In this document: positions 31,553-39,474 of the stretch, in pieces
Layout of the letters: each line of letters begins with the position of its first letter
Numbering within the stretch: the stretch's first letter is position 1
DNA from: Planctomycetota bacterium
GTDB lineage: Bacteria; Planctomycetota; UBA1135; GCA-002686595
DNA length: 64,000 nucleotides
Assembly: GCA_020638835.1 (NCBI GenBank)
Contig: JACKHV010000006.1
Coordinates: 1-64,000, forward strand
Direction of reading: 5' to 3'
The notes under the pieces: generated by a model
Database searches by the model: none
Told to the model about the DNA's origin: nothing
What the model saw: the letters and a program-made list of their open reading frames with translations, nothing else
Made by a program: the position numbers and the translations under genes

Positions 31553-32614
31553 ATGACGAAAGCGAACAAGGGCGAAGAGGGCGAGAAGGGCCACGGCGTG
31601 CTGTACCTGGGGATCGACCTGGGAACGTCGCGGACGTCCGTGGCGGGCAGCAACGGCGTGCGCGCGACCGTGCCGTCGTTCGTCGGATATCCGAAGGACG
31701 TCGTCAGTCGCAAGCTGTTGAAGAAGGACGTGCTCTACGGCGACGAGGCGATCGAGAAGCGCCTCTCGCTCGACTTCTACCGCCCGCTGGAACACGGTGT
31801 GTTGAAAGGCAGCTCCGACGGCGCCGGCGACCAACCGAACATGCGCGCCGCGCGCGACCTGCTGCTCGAGATCGTGCGCCGCGCCCAGCCGCGCAAGGAC
31901 GAGCTCGTCTACGCCGTGATCGGCGCGCCGGCGCAGGCCAGCATCCAGTCGAAGAACGCGATCGTCGAGATCGCGCGCGAAGCGGTCGACTCCGTGATGC
32001 TCTGCTCGGAACCCTTCGCCGTCGCCTACGGACAGGACATGCTCGAGGACGTGCTCGTCATCGACATCGGCGCGGGCACCGTCGACCTGTGCCGGATGCA
32101 CGGCACGATGCCCGAGGACGCCGACCAGATCACGCTGACCACCGCGGGCGACCACGTCGACGCGGAGCTGACGAAGCGCATCAAGGCCAGCCACCCCGAG
32201 GCGCAGTTCACGACGCAGATGGTGAAGACCATCAAGGAACGTCACGCGACGATCGCCGAGGTCCTCGGCCGCATCCACGTCGACCTGCCGGTGAACGGCA
32301 AGCCGACCAGCTTCGACCTGACCGACGAGATCCGCGGCGCGTGTCAGTCGATCGTCCCGCCGATCGTCGAAGGGCTCGGCAAGCTCGTCGCGACCTTCGA
32401 CCCCGAGTTCCAGGAGCGGCTGAAGAACCGCGTCCTGCTCGCCGGCGGCGGCAGTCAGATCAAGGCGCTCGACACCGCGATCGAGCACGAGATGAAGGAG
32501 CGCCTCGGCGGCGGCAAGGTCGTGCGCATCGAGGAACCGATCTACGGCGGCGCGGACGGCGCGCTGAAGATCGCGCACGACATGCCCGAGGAGTTCTGGG
32601 AGAAACTGAAGTAG
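31553..32614 (+). CDS. MamK-like bacterial actin
   Basis: 353 aa, actin/Hsp70 ATPase fold. Phosphate 1 is 'YLGIDLGTSRTSVAGS', phosphate 2 is 'VLVIDIGAGTVDLCRMHGT' and the adenosine motif is 'VLLAGGGSQIKAL'. The blocks 'VGYPKDVVSRKLL', 'SEPFAVAYGQDML' and 'GALKIAHDMPEEFW' match, from memory, the magnetosome filament protein MamK more closely than MreB, ParM or DnaK. No other magnetosome gene is in the window, so this is probably a MamK-type filament with another cargo. It lacks an obvious membrane helix. The TAG stop (32612-32614) lies in the left arm of a perfect hairpin. Confidence 0.85.
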   Translation: MTKANKGEEGEKGHGVLYLGIDLGTSRTSVAGSNGVRATVPSFVGYPKDVVSRKLLKKDVLYGDEAIEKRLSLDFYRPLEHGVLKGSSDGAGDQPNMRAARDLLLEIVRRAQPRKDELVYAVIGAPAQASIQSKNAIVEIAREAVDSVMLCSEPFAVAYGQDMLEDVLVIDIGAGTVDLCRMHGTMPEDADQITLTTAGDHVDAELTKRIKASHPEAQFTTQMVKTIKERHATIAEVLGRIHVDLPVNGKPTSFDLTDEIRGACQSIVPPIVEGLGKLVATFDPEFQERLKNRVLLAGGGSQIKALDTAIEHEMKERLGGGKVVRIEEPIYGGADGALKIAHDMPEEFWEKLK

Positions 32615-32720
32615 GTACCGAACCAGGTCAAGAACCTCACCCCCCCGATCGACGCAGCGGCGGCCTGTTGCCGCCGCTGCGTCGCTCGGTGTGAGGTTCT
32701 TGACCTGGTTCGGTACCTAC
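32611..32720. repeat. Composite perfect hairpin that carries both convergent stop codons
   Basis: The outer 30-bp arms (32611-32640 and 32691-32720) are perfect and begin GTAGGTACCGAACCAGG. Inside is a second perfect 14-bp stem (32651-32664 with 32670-32683, GACGCAGCGGCGGC and its complement). TAG at 32612-32614 ends the MamK-like gene. CTA at 32717-32719 is the TAG stop of the minus-strand lipoprotein gene. Both stops are thus symmetric parts of one element. No U-tract is present. Confidence 0.9.
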
Positions 32721-33166
32721 GCCGAGATCGAGTTGTGGTCGTGGATGATCCGCCACTCGCCGTCGATCTTGCGCAGCACCAGCGTGAACAACCCCTCGCG
32801 GTCGTCCTGCGCGCTGTAGTCGATGCGCCAGCGGCCGCGCACGACGATCAGCGTGTCCGTCACGCCGACCGTCTCGAAGCCGGTGAAGGTCAGCTTGCCG
32901 AGCTCCGACTCGCCGAAGCGTTCCCGGTAGCGCGCGAGGACCTGGTCGTAGCCCTTGACGATCTCGCCGTTCGAGAAGAGCGTCAGCGCTGCGTCGTTCC
33001 AGTAGCCCTTCGAGACGAACTCGTCGAGGTTGCCGGCGTTCCACGACATCTGCTGGTCGCCGAAGACGCGCAACGCTTCCGCCGTGGTCGGGTTCTCCTT
33101 GCGCGTCGAGTGGCACGAGGTGGAGACGAGCAGGAAGAGGAGGGCGAGGTAGTGATACTTGCGCAT
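32717..33166 (-). CDS. SnoaL/DUF4440-like lipoprotein
   Basis: 149 aa. The signal peptide 'YHYLALLFLLVSTSC' gives lipidation at C18. The mature part has an NTF2/SnoaL-like (DUF4440) pattern: 'MSWNAGNLDEFVSKGYWNDA', 'YRERFGESELGKLTF' and the final strand 'LVLRKIDGEWRIIHDHNSIS'. Such domains bind small ligands or act as simple enzymes; nothing indicates which here. The stop codon lies in the right arm of the 32611-32720 hairpin. Upstream, the half-element at 33188-33203 separates it from the next minus-strand gene. Confidence 0.82.
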   Translation of the reverse strand: MRKYHYLALLFLLVSTSCHSTRKENPTTAEALRVFGDQQMSWNAGNLDEFVSKGYWNDAALTLFSNGEIVKGYDQVLARYRERFGESELGKLTFTGFETVGVTDTLIVVRGRWRIDYSAQDDREGLFTLVLRKIDGEWRIIHDHNSISA

Positions 33167-33187
33167 GAGTGGTTCTCCGCCGCGCAG

Positions 33188-33203
33188 CGTACCGTACTTC
33201 TCA
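33188..33203. repeat. Half copy of the GTACCGTACTTCTC element
   Basis: CGTACCGTACTTCTCA is identical in orientation and sequence to the right arm ends of the full hairpins at 37020-37123 and 47085-47189. It includes TCA (33201-33203), the TGA stop of the minus-strand lipoprotein gene. The partner arm is absent. Confidence 0.65.
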
Positions 33204-33668
33204 GTCGTTGCCGACGTAGCCCAGGCCCTTGAGCGCGTTCAAGGCGTCGTCGTCACCCGCGTTCTTCGCCGCGTCGCCGACCACCTGGATCAGCGCGACC
33301 AGCTTCTCATCGCCCGGGAAGGCCGCGGTCGCGAGCTTCAGCACGTCCGTCGCCGGCACGTACGCGCGGGCGCTCTTCAGCTCGCTCACCACCACGTTGT
33401 AGTCCTGTACGCGCAGCTCGGTGGCCGCGTCGAGTTCCTTCATCTTCGCCACGCAGGCGGCGGCGTCGCTGTGAGCGAGCGCCTGGCAGAGCTGCAGCGT
33501 CAGGTCGGTGCGCTGCGCACCTTGCGTCCCGGAGAGCGCCTTGGTGAAGGCGGTCGCCGCGGCCTCGTAGTCGCCGCTGCCGAGGGCGTCGTAGCCGGCT
33601 TGGGCGGGGTCTCCGCCTCCGCAGGCGGCGAGGGAGGCGAGCAGCAAGGTCGGGAGCAGTCGGCGCAT
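33201..33668 (-). CDS. Small TPR-like lipoprotein ending in LGYVGND
   Basis: 155 aa. Lipobox 'LAAC' with C16. The mature part is helical with a TPR-like motif ('AGYDALGSGDYEAAATAFTKA') and pairs of helices down to 'VVGDAAKNAGDDDALNALKGLGYVGND'. The closing 'LKGLGYV' resembles the tails of the small proteins at 34145 and 41840. It is probably an outer-membrane or periplasmic adaptor. Start ATG 33668 gives the signal peptide. The TGA stop belongs to the half hairpin element at 33188-33203. Confidence 0.78.
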   Translation of the reverse strand: MRRLLPTLLLASLAACGGGDPAQAGYDALGSGDYEAAATAFTKALSGTQGAQRTDLTLQLCQALAHSDAAACVAKMKELDAATELRVQDYNVVVSELKSARAYVPATDVLKLATAAFPGDEKLVALIQVVGDAAKNAGDDDALNALKGLGYVGND

Positions 33669-33826
33669 GGCGGTCGAAGGGGTGAGGCGTCGGTGGGGGG
33701 CGAAGCGGCCGGACACTCTAACAGGCCGCGCCCGGGGCAAGCCTAGCCCGCGGGGCCCTCTCGGGGGTCGCTCGAGGGGGGATCGACACGGAAAGCACTC
33801 TCCGGCCTCATTTTTTCCCCGCTGCA

Positions 33827-33849
33827 CTCCGATCAGAGTACGATCGGAG
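33827..33849. promoter_or_regulatory. Inverted repeat upstream of the first ribbon-helix-helix gene
   Basis: CTCCGATC-N7-GATCGGAG is a perfect 8-bp inverted repeat 41 bp before ATG 33891. Ribbon-helix-helix proteins often repress their own promoter, so this may be its operator; it could also be an RNA stem. A T6 run lies just upstream (33811-33816). A second short stem (GGGGGC/GCCCCC, about 33878-33898) encloses the start codon. Confidence 0.35.
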
Positions 33850-33890
33850 CCTCATGAGAGCCTCCGGCCGACGCGTCGGGGGCTTTCGCC

Positions 33891-34145
33891 ATGCCCCCCG
33901 GCCCCCGCGGCCACCTCCCGATCCAGCCCGTGCGCGAGTCCAAGGTCACCGTCAAGATCCCCCGTCCGCTCTACCGCAAGATCCAGCAGGTGGTGGAGGA
34001 CTCGGGCTTCAACTCGCCCACCGACTTCATCGTCTACGTCCTCCGGGACCTGATGGGTGAGGCGGAGAGCCCCGCGCAGCACGAGTTCAGCCAGGACGAG
34101 CTCGACGAGGTGAAGCGCAAGCTCAAGAACCTCGGATACCTCTAG
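33891..34145 (+). CDS. Ribbon-helix-helix-like protein with LGY tail (copy 1)
   Basis: 84 aa. A Pro-rich N-terminus precedes a strand-helix-helix unit: 'ESKVTVKIPRPLYRKIQ' and 'FNSPTDFIVYVLRDLM', as in CopG/Arc-type DNA-binding dimers. An acidic helix and the end 'LDEVKRKLKNLGYL' follow. The protein at 41643-41840 has the same plan ('NKIKLDKDLIERAKKVAE', 'YASHEEFITHIIEKEL', 'EITEKLRGLGYIS'). GTG 33930 is an alternative start that removes the Pro-rich part. It precedes sat by 64 bp on the same strand. It could regulate the sulfate-activation block or, since the LGY tail is also seen at the ends of many sulfatases, act as a protein partner. Confidence 0.72.
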   Translation: MPPGPRGHLPIQPVRESKVTVKIPRPLYRKIQQVVEDSGFNSPTDFIVYVLRDLMGEAESPAQHEFSQDELDEVKRKLKNLGYL

Positions 34146-34209
34146 CGCGCGCGCACCGGCACCCGTTCATCGCACGCCCCCCGATCTCCAGAACCTCGAG
34201 AAGCGATCC

Positions 34210-35466
34210 ATGACCCCCGCGACCACTGCTCACATCTCGCCCGTCCACGGCGGCCTCACCGAACCCGTCGACCGCCTCGTCTCCGCCGTGGACCCGAGCT
34301 GGTCGAGTCTGCCGGCCGTCGAGGTCGACGAGACCGACCGCACGACGCTCTACCGCATCGCCGACGGCACGCTCAGCCCGCTGCACGGTCCGATGAACCA
34401 GGCCGACTACCGGTCGACGCTGGACCGCGCGGCGATCGAGCGCGGCGGACGCCTGTGGGCGTGGGGCATCCCGACCGTGCTGCCCGTCACCGACGCGGAA
34501 GCCGCGCAGTGCAAGCCCGGCACGCAGGTCGCGCTGACGCACGGCGGCAAGGTCTTCGGCGTGCTGACGGTCGAGGACTGCTACGACTGGGACAAGGCCG
34601 CGTTCATCCAGGCGTGCTACGGCACCGAGCGCACCGACCACCCCGGCGCGAAGCTGTGGCTCGGCGACGCGCGCACGAAGCTGGTCGGCGGTGAGATCAA
34701 GCTCGCTCCCTTCCAGGACGGCCGCACCTTCGCGGGCCGCGTGATGAGCCCGCGTGCGACGCGCGAACTGATCGCCGACAAGGGCTACGAGCAGACCGTC
34801 GCCTTCCAAACGCGCAACCCGCTGCACCGCGCTCACGAGTACGCGCTGGTCTACGGCGCCGAAGTGATCCTGCGCGACACCGGCAAGAAGACGGGCGTGA
34901 TCCTGAACCCGCTCGTCGGCCAGCTGAAGGGCGACGACGTGCCCGCCGCGACGCGCATGGAGACCTACGAGAAGCTCGTCGAAGGCCGCTTCCTCGGCCA
35001 GGGCGACATGGACGAGCAACTGTGGAAGTCGAAAGGGCAGGATCTGAACGACCAACTGCACCTGATCGGCCTCGACATGCGCATGTACTACGGCGGACCG
35101 CGCGAAGCCGTGATGCACGCGATCTACCGCCAGAACCTCGGCTTCACGCACTTCATCATCGGACGCAAGCACGCCGACGCGCCCTACGCCGACGGCACGG
35201 CGATCTGGGGTGACTTCGACGCGCAGGAGATCTTCGACAAGCTCGAAGGCTCGCTGTCGATCAAGACCGTCAACGTGGGCTTCGCCGCCTACTTCGAAGA
35301 GATCGGCCGCGTCGGCCTGATGGAGGAGAACAAGGGCAACACGTCCGTGTTCATCTCCGGAACCAAGGTGCGCGAGATCCTCGGCAATGGCGAGCTTCCC
35401 GACGAACGCATCATGCGTCCGTCGACCGCGAAGATCCTGGTCGACTACTACGCCTCGCAGGCGTAA
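34210..35466 (+). CDS. sat: Sulfate adenylyltransferase (ATP sulfurylase)
   Basis: 418 aa, single-domain ATP sulfurylase that makes adenosine 5'-phosphosulfate (APS) from ATP and sulfate. The active-site motif 'QTRNPLHRAHEY' starts at Q200. 'IGRKHADAPY' replaces the usual GRDHAG loop; the His is kept but Asp is Lys, as in some bacterial Sat proteins. The C-terminal 'NVFISGTKVREIL'-type motif is present as 'TSVFISGTKVREILGNG'. No APS-kinase domain is fused; cysC follows two genes downstream. No APS or PAPS reductase is in the window, so the product may be PAPS for sulfation rather than assimilation. Confidence 0.96.
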   Translation: MTPATTAHISPVHGGLTEPVDRLVSAVDPSWSSLPAVEVDETDRTTLYRIADGTLSPLHGPMNQADYRSTLDRAAIERGGRLWAWGIPTVLPVTDAEAAQCKPGTQVALTHGGKVFGVLTVEDCYDWDKAAFIQACYGTERTDHPGAKLWLGDARTKLVGGEIKLAPFQDGRTFAGRVMSPRATRELIADKGYEQTVAFQTRNPLHRAHEYALVYGAEVILRDTGKKTGVILNPLVGQLKGDDVPAATRMETYEKLVEGRFLGQGDMDEQLWKSKGQDLNDQLHLIGLDMRMYYGGPREAVMHAIYRQNLGFTHFIIGRKHADAPYADGTAIWGDFDAQEIFDKLEGSLSIKTVNVGFAAYFEEIGRVGLMEENKGNTSVFISGTKVREILGNGELPDERIMRPSTAKILVDYYASQA

Positions 35467-35504
35467 GCCGTCGCGCAACCGCGTCCCGAGAGAGAAGAAG
35501 CGAC

Positions 35505-36443
35505 ATGGGCTTGTTCGACATGTTCAAGAAGAAGGAGGCTCCGAAGCCTCCGGTTCGCCCGCTGCTGCGCCCCGGAATGAAGGTGCAGCCCGATCCGCAG
35601 GCGGACAACCACTTCATCATCGTGATCCTCGACTCGTGCCGCTGGGACTCCTTCATGGCCGCGGAGCCGAAGGTGATCACCAAGCTCGGCAAGGTCGAGA
35701 AGCGCTACACCTACGCGTCGTGGACGGCGCCGTCGCACTACAACCTGCTGACGGGTCTGCTGCCGCACACGTCGCCGACGAACGTGTACGCGTCGGAGTA
35801 CTACAAGGAAGACTTCTACAACTACAACCAGCGGCTCGGCGCCAAGGGCATCGAGTTCGCCAAGATGGTGCCGGGGCTGTGGTTCCCGGGCCTCTTGCGC
35901 AACACGCTGGGGTACAAGACGCATGCGCGCGTGTCGCTTCCCGTGCTGAACCCGAAGACGGGCATCAACCGCGACTTCGACTCGTTCCAGCTGATGGACT
36001 CGCACAACGACATGCGGTCCATGTTCCCGACGATGACCTTCGGCGACGAGCGTCCCGAGTTCTACATGCTCAACGTCGGCGAGACGCACTACCCCTACGC
36101 CAAGCCTGACGAGGACTCCTCGATGTGGCCGCGCATCAGCGGGGTGAACGGCGTCTTCCGCAAGATGAACGAGCAGATCGACAAGGACCATCCTGACTTC
36201 AAGGAGGACTTCCAGTTCTTCGACCAGGACAAGATGGACCAGCTGCGCGAGCGCCAGGTCGACACCGTTCGCTACCTCGACGGCGTGTTCGAGGAGCTCT
36301 ACGACATGGTGCCGAAGAACACGCACATCATCGTCACCGCCGACCACGGCGAGCTCTTCGGCGAAGCGGGCTACTTCGGCCACGGGCCGATCATGCACGA
36401 CAAGTGCTTCGAGGTGCCGTACCTCGAGGGCAAGATTCGCTGA
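35505..36443 (+). CDS. Cytoplasmic sulfatase-superfamily protein with Thr at the nucleophile site
   Basis: 312 aa, shorter than typical sulfatases (about 450-550). The metal Asp is D43 in 'FIIVILDSCRWDSF'. The C-x-P-S-R-x-x-LLTG signature reads 'TAPSHYNLLTG' at 74-84, so the formylglycine Cys is T74 and the Arg is His. The second metal site 'VTADHGELFGEAGYFGHG' is intact. Thr is the nucleophile in phosphoglycerol and phosphoethanolamine transferases and phosphodiesterases of this superfamily, so a phospho-ester substrate fits better than a sulfate ester. No signal peptide is seen. It lies between sat and cysC (38 and 44 bp gaps), clearly within the same operon. Confidence 0.85.
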   Translation: MGLFDMFKKKEAPKPPVRPLLRPGMKVQPDPQADNHFIIVILDSCRWDSFMAAEPKVITKLGKVEKRYTYASWTAPSHYNLLTGLLPHTSPTNVYASEYYKEDFYNYNQRLGAKGIEFAKMVPGLWFPGLLRNTLGYKTHARVSLPVLNPKTGINRDFDSFQLMDSHNDMRSMFPTMTFGDERPEFYMLNVGETHYPYAKPDEDSSMWPRISGVNGVFRKMNEQIDKDHPDFKEDFQFFDQDKMDQLRERQVDTVRYLDGVFEELYDMVPKNTHIIVTADHGELFGEAGYFGHGPIMHDKCFEVPYLEGKIR

Positions 36444-36487
36444 GCTCGTCCGGAACCAACACCCCCAACCAAGATCCCCTGATAGAA

Positions 36488-37021
36488 ATGAACGACAAAG
36501 GCTTCACCCTCTGGTTCACGGGCCTCTCCGGCTCCGGCAAGAGCACCCTCGCGCAGTACCTGACCCCGATCCTCAAGGAGCGCGGCAAGAAGGTCGAGGT
36601 GCTCGACGGCGACGAGATCCGCGAGAACCTCTCGAAGGGCCTCGGCTTCTCGAAGGAAGACCGCGACACGAACATCCGCCGCATCGGCTACGTCGCGAAC
36701 CTGCTCTCGCGCAACGGCTGCGTCGCGATCACCGCGGCGATCTCGCCCTACAGCTCGGTGCGCGACGAGATCCGCGCGAAGACCGCCGCCGCCTTCGTCG
36801 AGGTCTACGTCGAGGCGCCCCTCGAAGTCGTCGAGGAACGCGACACCAAGGGCCTCTACAAGAAAGCCCGCGCCGGCGAGATCAAGAACTTCACCGGCAT
36901 CAGCGATCCCTACGAGGCGCCCGCGAGCGCCGAGGTGACGGTCCACACCGGCACCGAGAGCATCGAGGAGTCCGCCCAGAAGGTGGTGAACTACCTCGAG
37001 AGCCAAGGCCTGCTCGGCTGA
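36488..37021 (+). CDS. cysC: Adenylylsulfate kinase
   Basis: 177 aa, of family length. It phosphorylates APS to PAPS. The P-loop is 'GLSGSGKST' at 12-20, 'VEVLDGDEIRENLSKGLGFS' follows, then 'NIRRIGYVANLL' and the phosphoserine loop 'AISPYSSVRDEIR'. 'VYVEAPLEVVEERDTKGLYKKA' and 'FTGISDPYEAP' complete the APS-binding site. The ATG 36488 gives the normal length; upstream codons overlap the previous gene's tail and are not conserved-looking. Its TGA stop (37019-37021) merges with the first bases of a perfect 47-bp-arm hairpin. Confidence 0.96.
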   Translation: MNDKGFTLWFTGLSGSGKSTLAQYLTPILKERGKKVEVLDGDEIRENLSKGLGFSKEDRDTNIRRIGYVANLLSRNGCVAITAAISPYSSVRDEIRAKTAAAFVEVYVEAPLEVVEERDTKGLYKKARAGEIKNFTGISDPYEAPASAEVTVHTGTESIEESAQKVVNYLESQGLLG

Positions 37022-37123
37022 GAAGTACGGTACCGCGTTCGATTCTTCGGGCTCGAGCCGACCGGCACCGCGGGGCGCCGGTCGGCTCGAGCCCGAAGAA
37101 TCGAACGCGGTACCGTACTTCTC
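37020..37123. repeat. Long perfect hairpin element after cysC
   Basis: Perfect 47-bp arms (37020-37066 and 37077-37123) flank a 10-nt loop. The outer part reads GAGAAGTACGGTACCGCG, then TTCGATTCTTCGGG. The inner 16 bp of each arm are specific to this copy. The cysC stop is TGA with its GA at the element's first bases. The element separates cysC from the AP-superfamily pair downstream and may limit read-through. Confidence 0.9.
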
Positions 37124-37317
37124 GGGCACTCGCAGTCTCCCGGCATCGCCGGGGCGGGCGTATACTGCTCGGCTCGCCGGCCGTCCGGCGGACTCCGGAT
37201 GCGGGGAAGCTCCCGCTCGGCAAGGAGTTGGGGCTCCAGAGCCCCCCGGGGACGGCCGAAGAGGTCATCGGAGCCGTCGCCGCAGGGCCGCGGCTCCCGC
37301 GACGCATTCCCCCCCGC

Positions 37318-39474
37318 ATGAAACTTTCCCCGCGATCCCTCCGCCTGGCGCTGCTCTGTGCCCTCAGCCTGGTGGCGACGGCGCAGCCCGCCCTGGCGTA
37401 CATCGGTCCCGGGGCCGGCTTCGCGGCGGCGGGCTCGGTGCTGGTGCTCGCGGGCACCTTCTTCCTCGCCTTCGGCATCGTCCTGATCTGGCCGCTGAAG
37501 TTCGTCTTCCGCGCCCTGACGAAGCCGAAGAAGGCGCCCGCGCGCGTCAAGCGCGTCGTCGTCGTCGGCCTCGACGGCTTCGACCCGGGCCTCGCGCGGA
37601 AGTACATGGACGAGGGGCGCATGCCCAACTTCAAGCGGCTGGCCGAGCGCGGGCACTTCAGCCCGCTCGCCACCTCGTGCCCCTCGATCTCGCCGGTGGC
37701 GTGGTCGAGCTACGCGACCGGCGTCGACGCCTCGCGCCACAACATCTACGACTTCCTGACGCGCGATCCCTGCTCCTACCTGCCGGTGCTGTCGTCCTCG
37801 GACATCGGCACCGCTCCGCGCACCTTGAAGATCGGCGGCCTCGAGATCCCGTGGGGGACGAAGGCCGTGTTCCGCTTCATGCAGAAGTCGCAACCCTTCT
37901 GGAAGCTGCTCGGCGACAACCGCGTCTGGTCGTCGATCGTGCGCGTGCCGATCACCTTCCCGCCGCAGCCGTTCAAGAACGGCACGCTGCTGTCGGGCAT
38001 GTGCGTCCCCGACCTGCAGGGCACGCAGGGTTCGTTCTCGTTCTACTCGACGAAGGAGCGGCCCAAGGGCGCGCACATCGGCGGGCAACAGTACACCGTG
38101 CGTCGGCGCGGCAACGTGATCGAGTCGAAGCTGACCGGTCCGCCCGGGAAGGACGGCAACCGGATGAAGTCCGACTTCAAGGTCGAACTCGACGACACGA
38201 AGCGCAAGGCGAAGATCACGGTCGGCGACGAGACGGTCGTCGTCGGTCCGAAGGAGTACACGCCCTGGATGCGCGTGCCGTTCGACGGCGTCGGCGGCAT
38301 CGTGCGCCTCTACCTGCAGACCTGGGACGAGCACGACGTCGAGATCTACGCGACGCCGATCAACATCGACCCCGACTCGCCGGCCATGCCGATCTCGCAC
38401 CCCTTCGTCTACGCGATCTACCTCGCGAAGCTGCAGGGCCCGTACGCGACGCTCGGCCTCGCAGAAGACACCTGGGCGCTGAACGAGCGCGTGGTGGACG
38501 AAGAAGCCTTCTTGAAGCAGTCGTGGCTGATCTTCGAGGAGCGCAAGCAGATGCTCTGGGACGTCCTGAAGAAGACGAAGCGCGGCTTCACCACCGTGGT
38601 CTTCGACACGACGGACCGCGTAAGCCACATGTTCTACCGCTACCTCGACCCGACGCACCCGGCGAACGAGGGCAAGGACACCGAGCGCTTCAAGAACGTC
38701 ATCCCCGACCTCTACGCGAAGATGGACGACTTCCTCGCCGATGTCGAGCGCAAGGTCGGCGACGACCCCGAGACCTTGCTGATGGTCATCTCCGACCACG
38801 GCTTCACGAACTTCACGCGCGGGGTGAACCTGAACACGTGGCTGAAGCAAGAGGGCTACCTGGTCCTCAAGGAAGGCCACGAGACCTCGCCCGACTACTT
38901 CCAGGCCGTCGACTGGGAGAAGACGCGCGCGTTCACGCTCGGTCTGACCGGCATCTTCCTGAACCGCGAAGGTCGCGAGGGGAAGGGCATCGTCAAGAAG
39001 GACGAAGTCGCGCCGCTCGCGCACGAGATCAAGGCGAAGCTCGAGAAGCTGCGCGATCCGAAGGACGGCTCGCTCGTCGTCAACGAAGCCTTCGTGACGA
39101 AGGAACTGCACTCCGGTCCCTACGCCGACGCGGCACCCGACCTGTTGATCGGGTACCACCGCACGTACCGGCACTCGTGGGACTGCGCGACGGGCTCGGT
39201 CTCGGCCGAGATCTTCACGGACAACACCAAGTCGTGGTCCGGTGACCACTGCGTCGACCCGCGCCTCGTGCCCGGCGTCTTCTGGTGCAACCGCCCCGTC
39301 GCCAAGGAGGCGCCCGAGTTGATCGACATGGCGCCGACCGTGCTCGACCTGTTCGGCGTCCCGATCCCGAAGTACATGACCGGCACGCCGCTCTTCGCGG
39401 AGAACGCGGGCCGGCCCGCCCGGACGGATGGGGGCAGCGCGAAGGCCGCCGTCGCCGAGGGAGAGCGCTCATGA
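37318..39474 (+). CDS. Exported AP-superfamily phosphodiesterase-like protein 1
   Basis: 718 aa. The signal-like helix 'LALLCALSLVATAQPALA' (about 10-27) is followed by 'YIGPGAGFAAAGSVLVLAG' and a second membrane helix (about 37-60), a start seen in other AP-like proteins. The type I phosphodiesterase/nucleotide pyrophosphatase fold follows: metal D in 'VVVVGLDGFDPGLARKYM', nucleophile region 'SPVAWSSYATG', 'DTTDRVSHMFYRYLDP' and 'MVISDHGFTNFTRGVN'. It probably hydrolyses or transfers a phospho- or sulfo-ester in the periplasm or at the membrane. TATACT at 37161-37166 is a possible -10 in the 190-bp leader. The stop overlaps the next ATG (ATGA). Confidence 0.85.
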   Translation: MKLSPRSLRLALLCALSLVATAQPALAYIGPGAGFAAAGSVLVLAGTFFLAFGIVLIWPLKFVFRALTKPKKAPARVKRVVVVGLDGFDPGLARKYMDEGRMPNFKRLAERGHFSPLATSCPSISPVAWSSYATGVDASRHNIYDFLTRDPCSYLPVLSSSDIGTAPRTLKIGGLEIPWGTKAVFRFMQKSQPFWKLLGDNRVWSSIVRVPITFPPQPFKNGTLLSGMCVPDLQGTQGSFSFYSTKERPKGAHIGGQQYTVRRRGNVIESKLTGPPGKDGNRMKSDFKVELDDTKRKAKITVGDETVVVGPKEYTPWMRVPFDGVGGIVRLYLQTWDEHDVEIYATPINIDPDSPAMPISHPFVYAIYLAKLQGPYATLGLAEDTWALNERVVDEEAFLKQSWLIFEERKQMLWDVLKKTKRGFTTVVFDTTDRVSHMFYRYLDPTHPANEGKDTERFKNVIPDLYAKMDDFLADVERKVGDDPETLLMVISDHGFTNFTRGVNLNTWLKQEGYLVLKEGHETSPDYFQAVDWEKTRAFTLGLTGIFLNREGREGKGIVKKDEVAPLAHEIKAKLEKLRDPKDGSLVVNEAFVTKELHSGPYADAAPDLLIGYHRTYRHSWDCATGSVSAEIFTDNTKSWSGDHCVDPRLVPGVFWCNRPVAKEAPELIDMAPTVLDLFGVPIPKYMTGTPLFAENAGRPARTDGGSAKAAVAEGERS

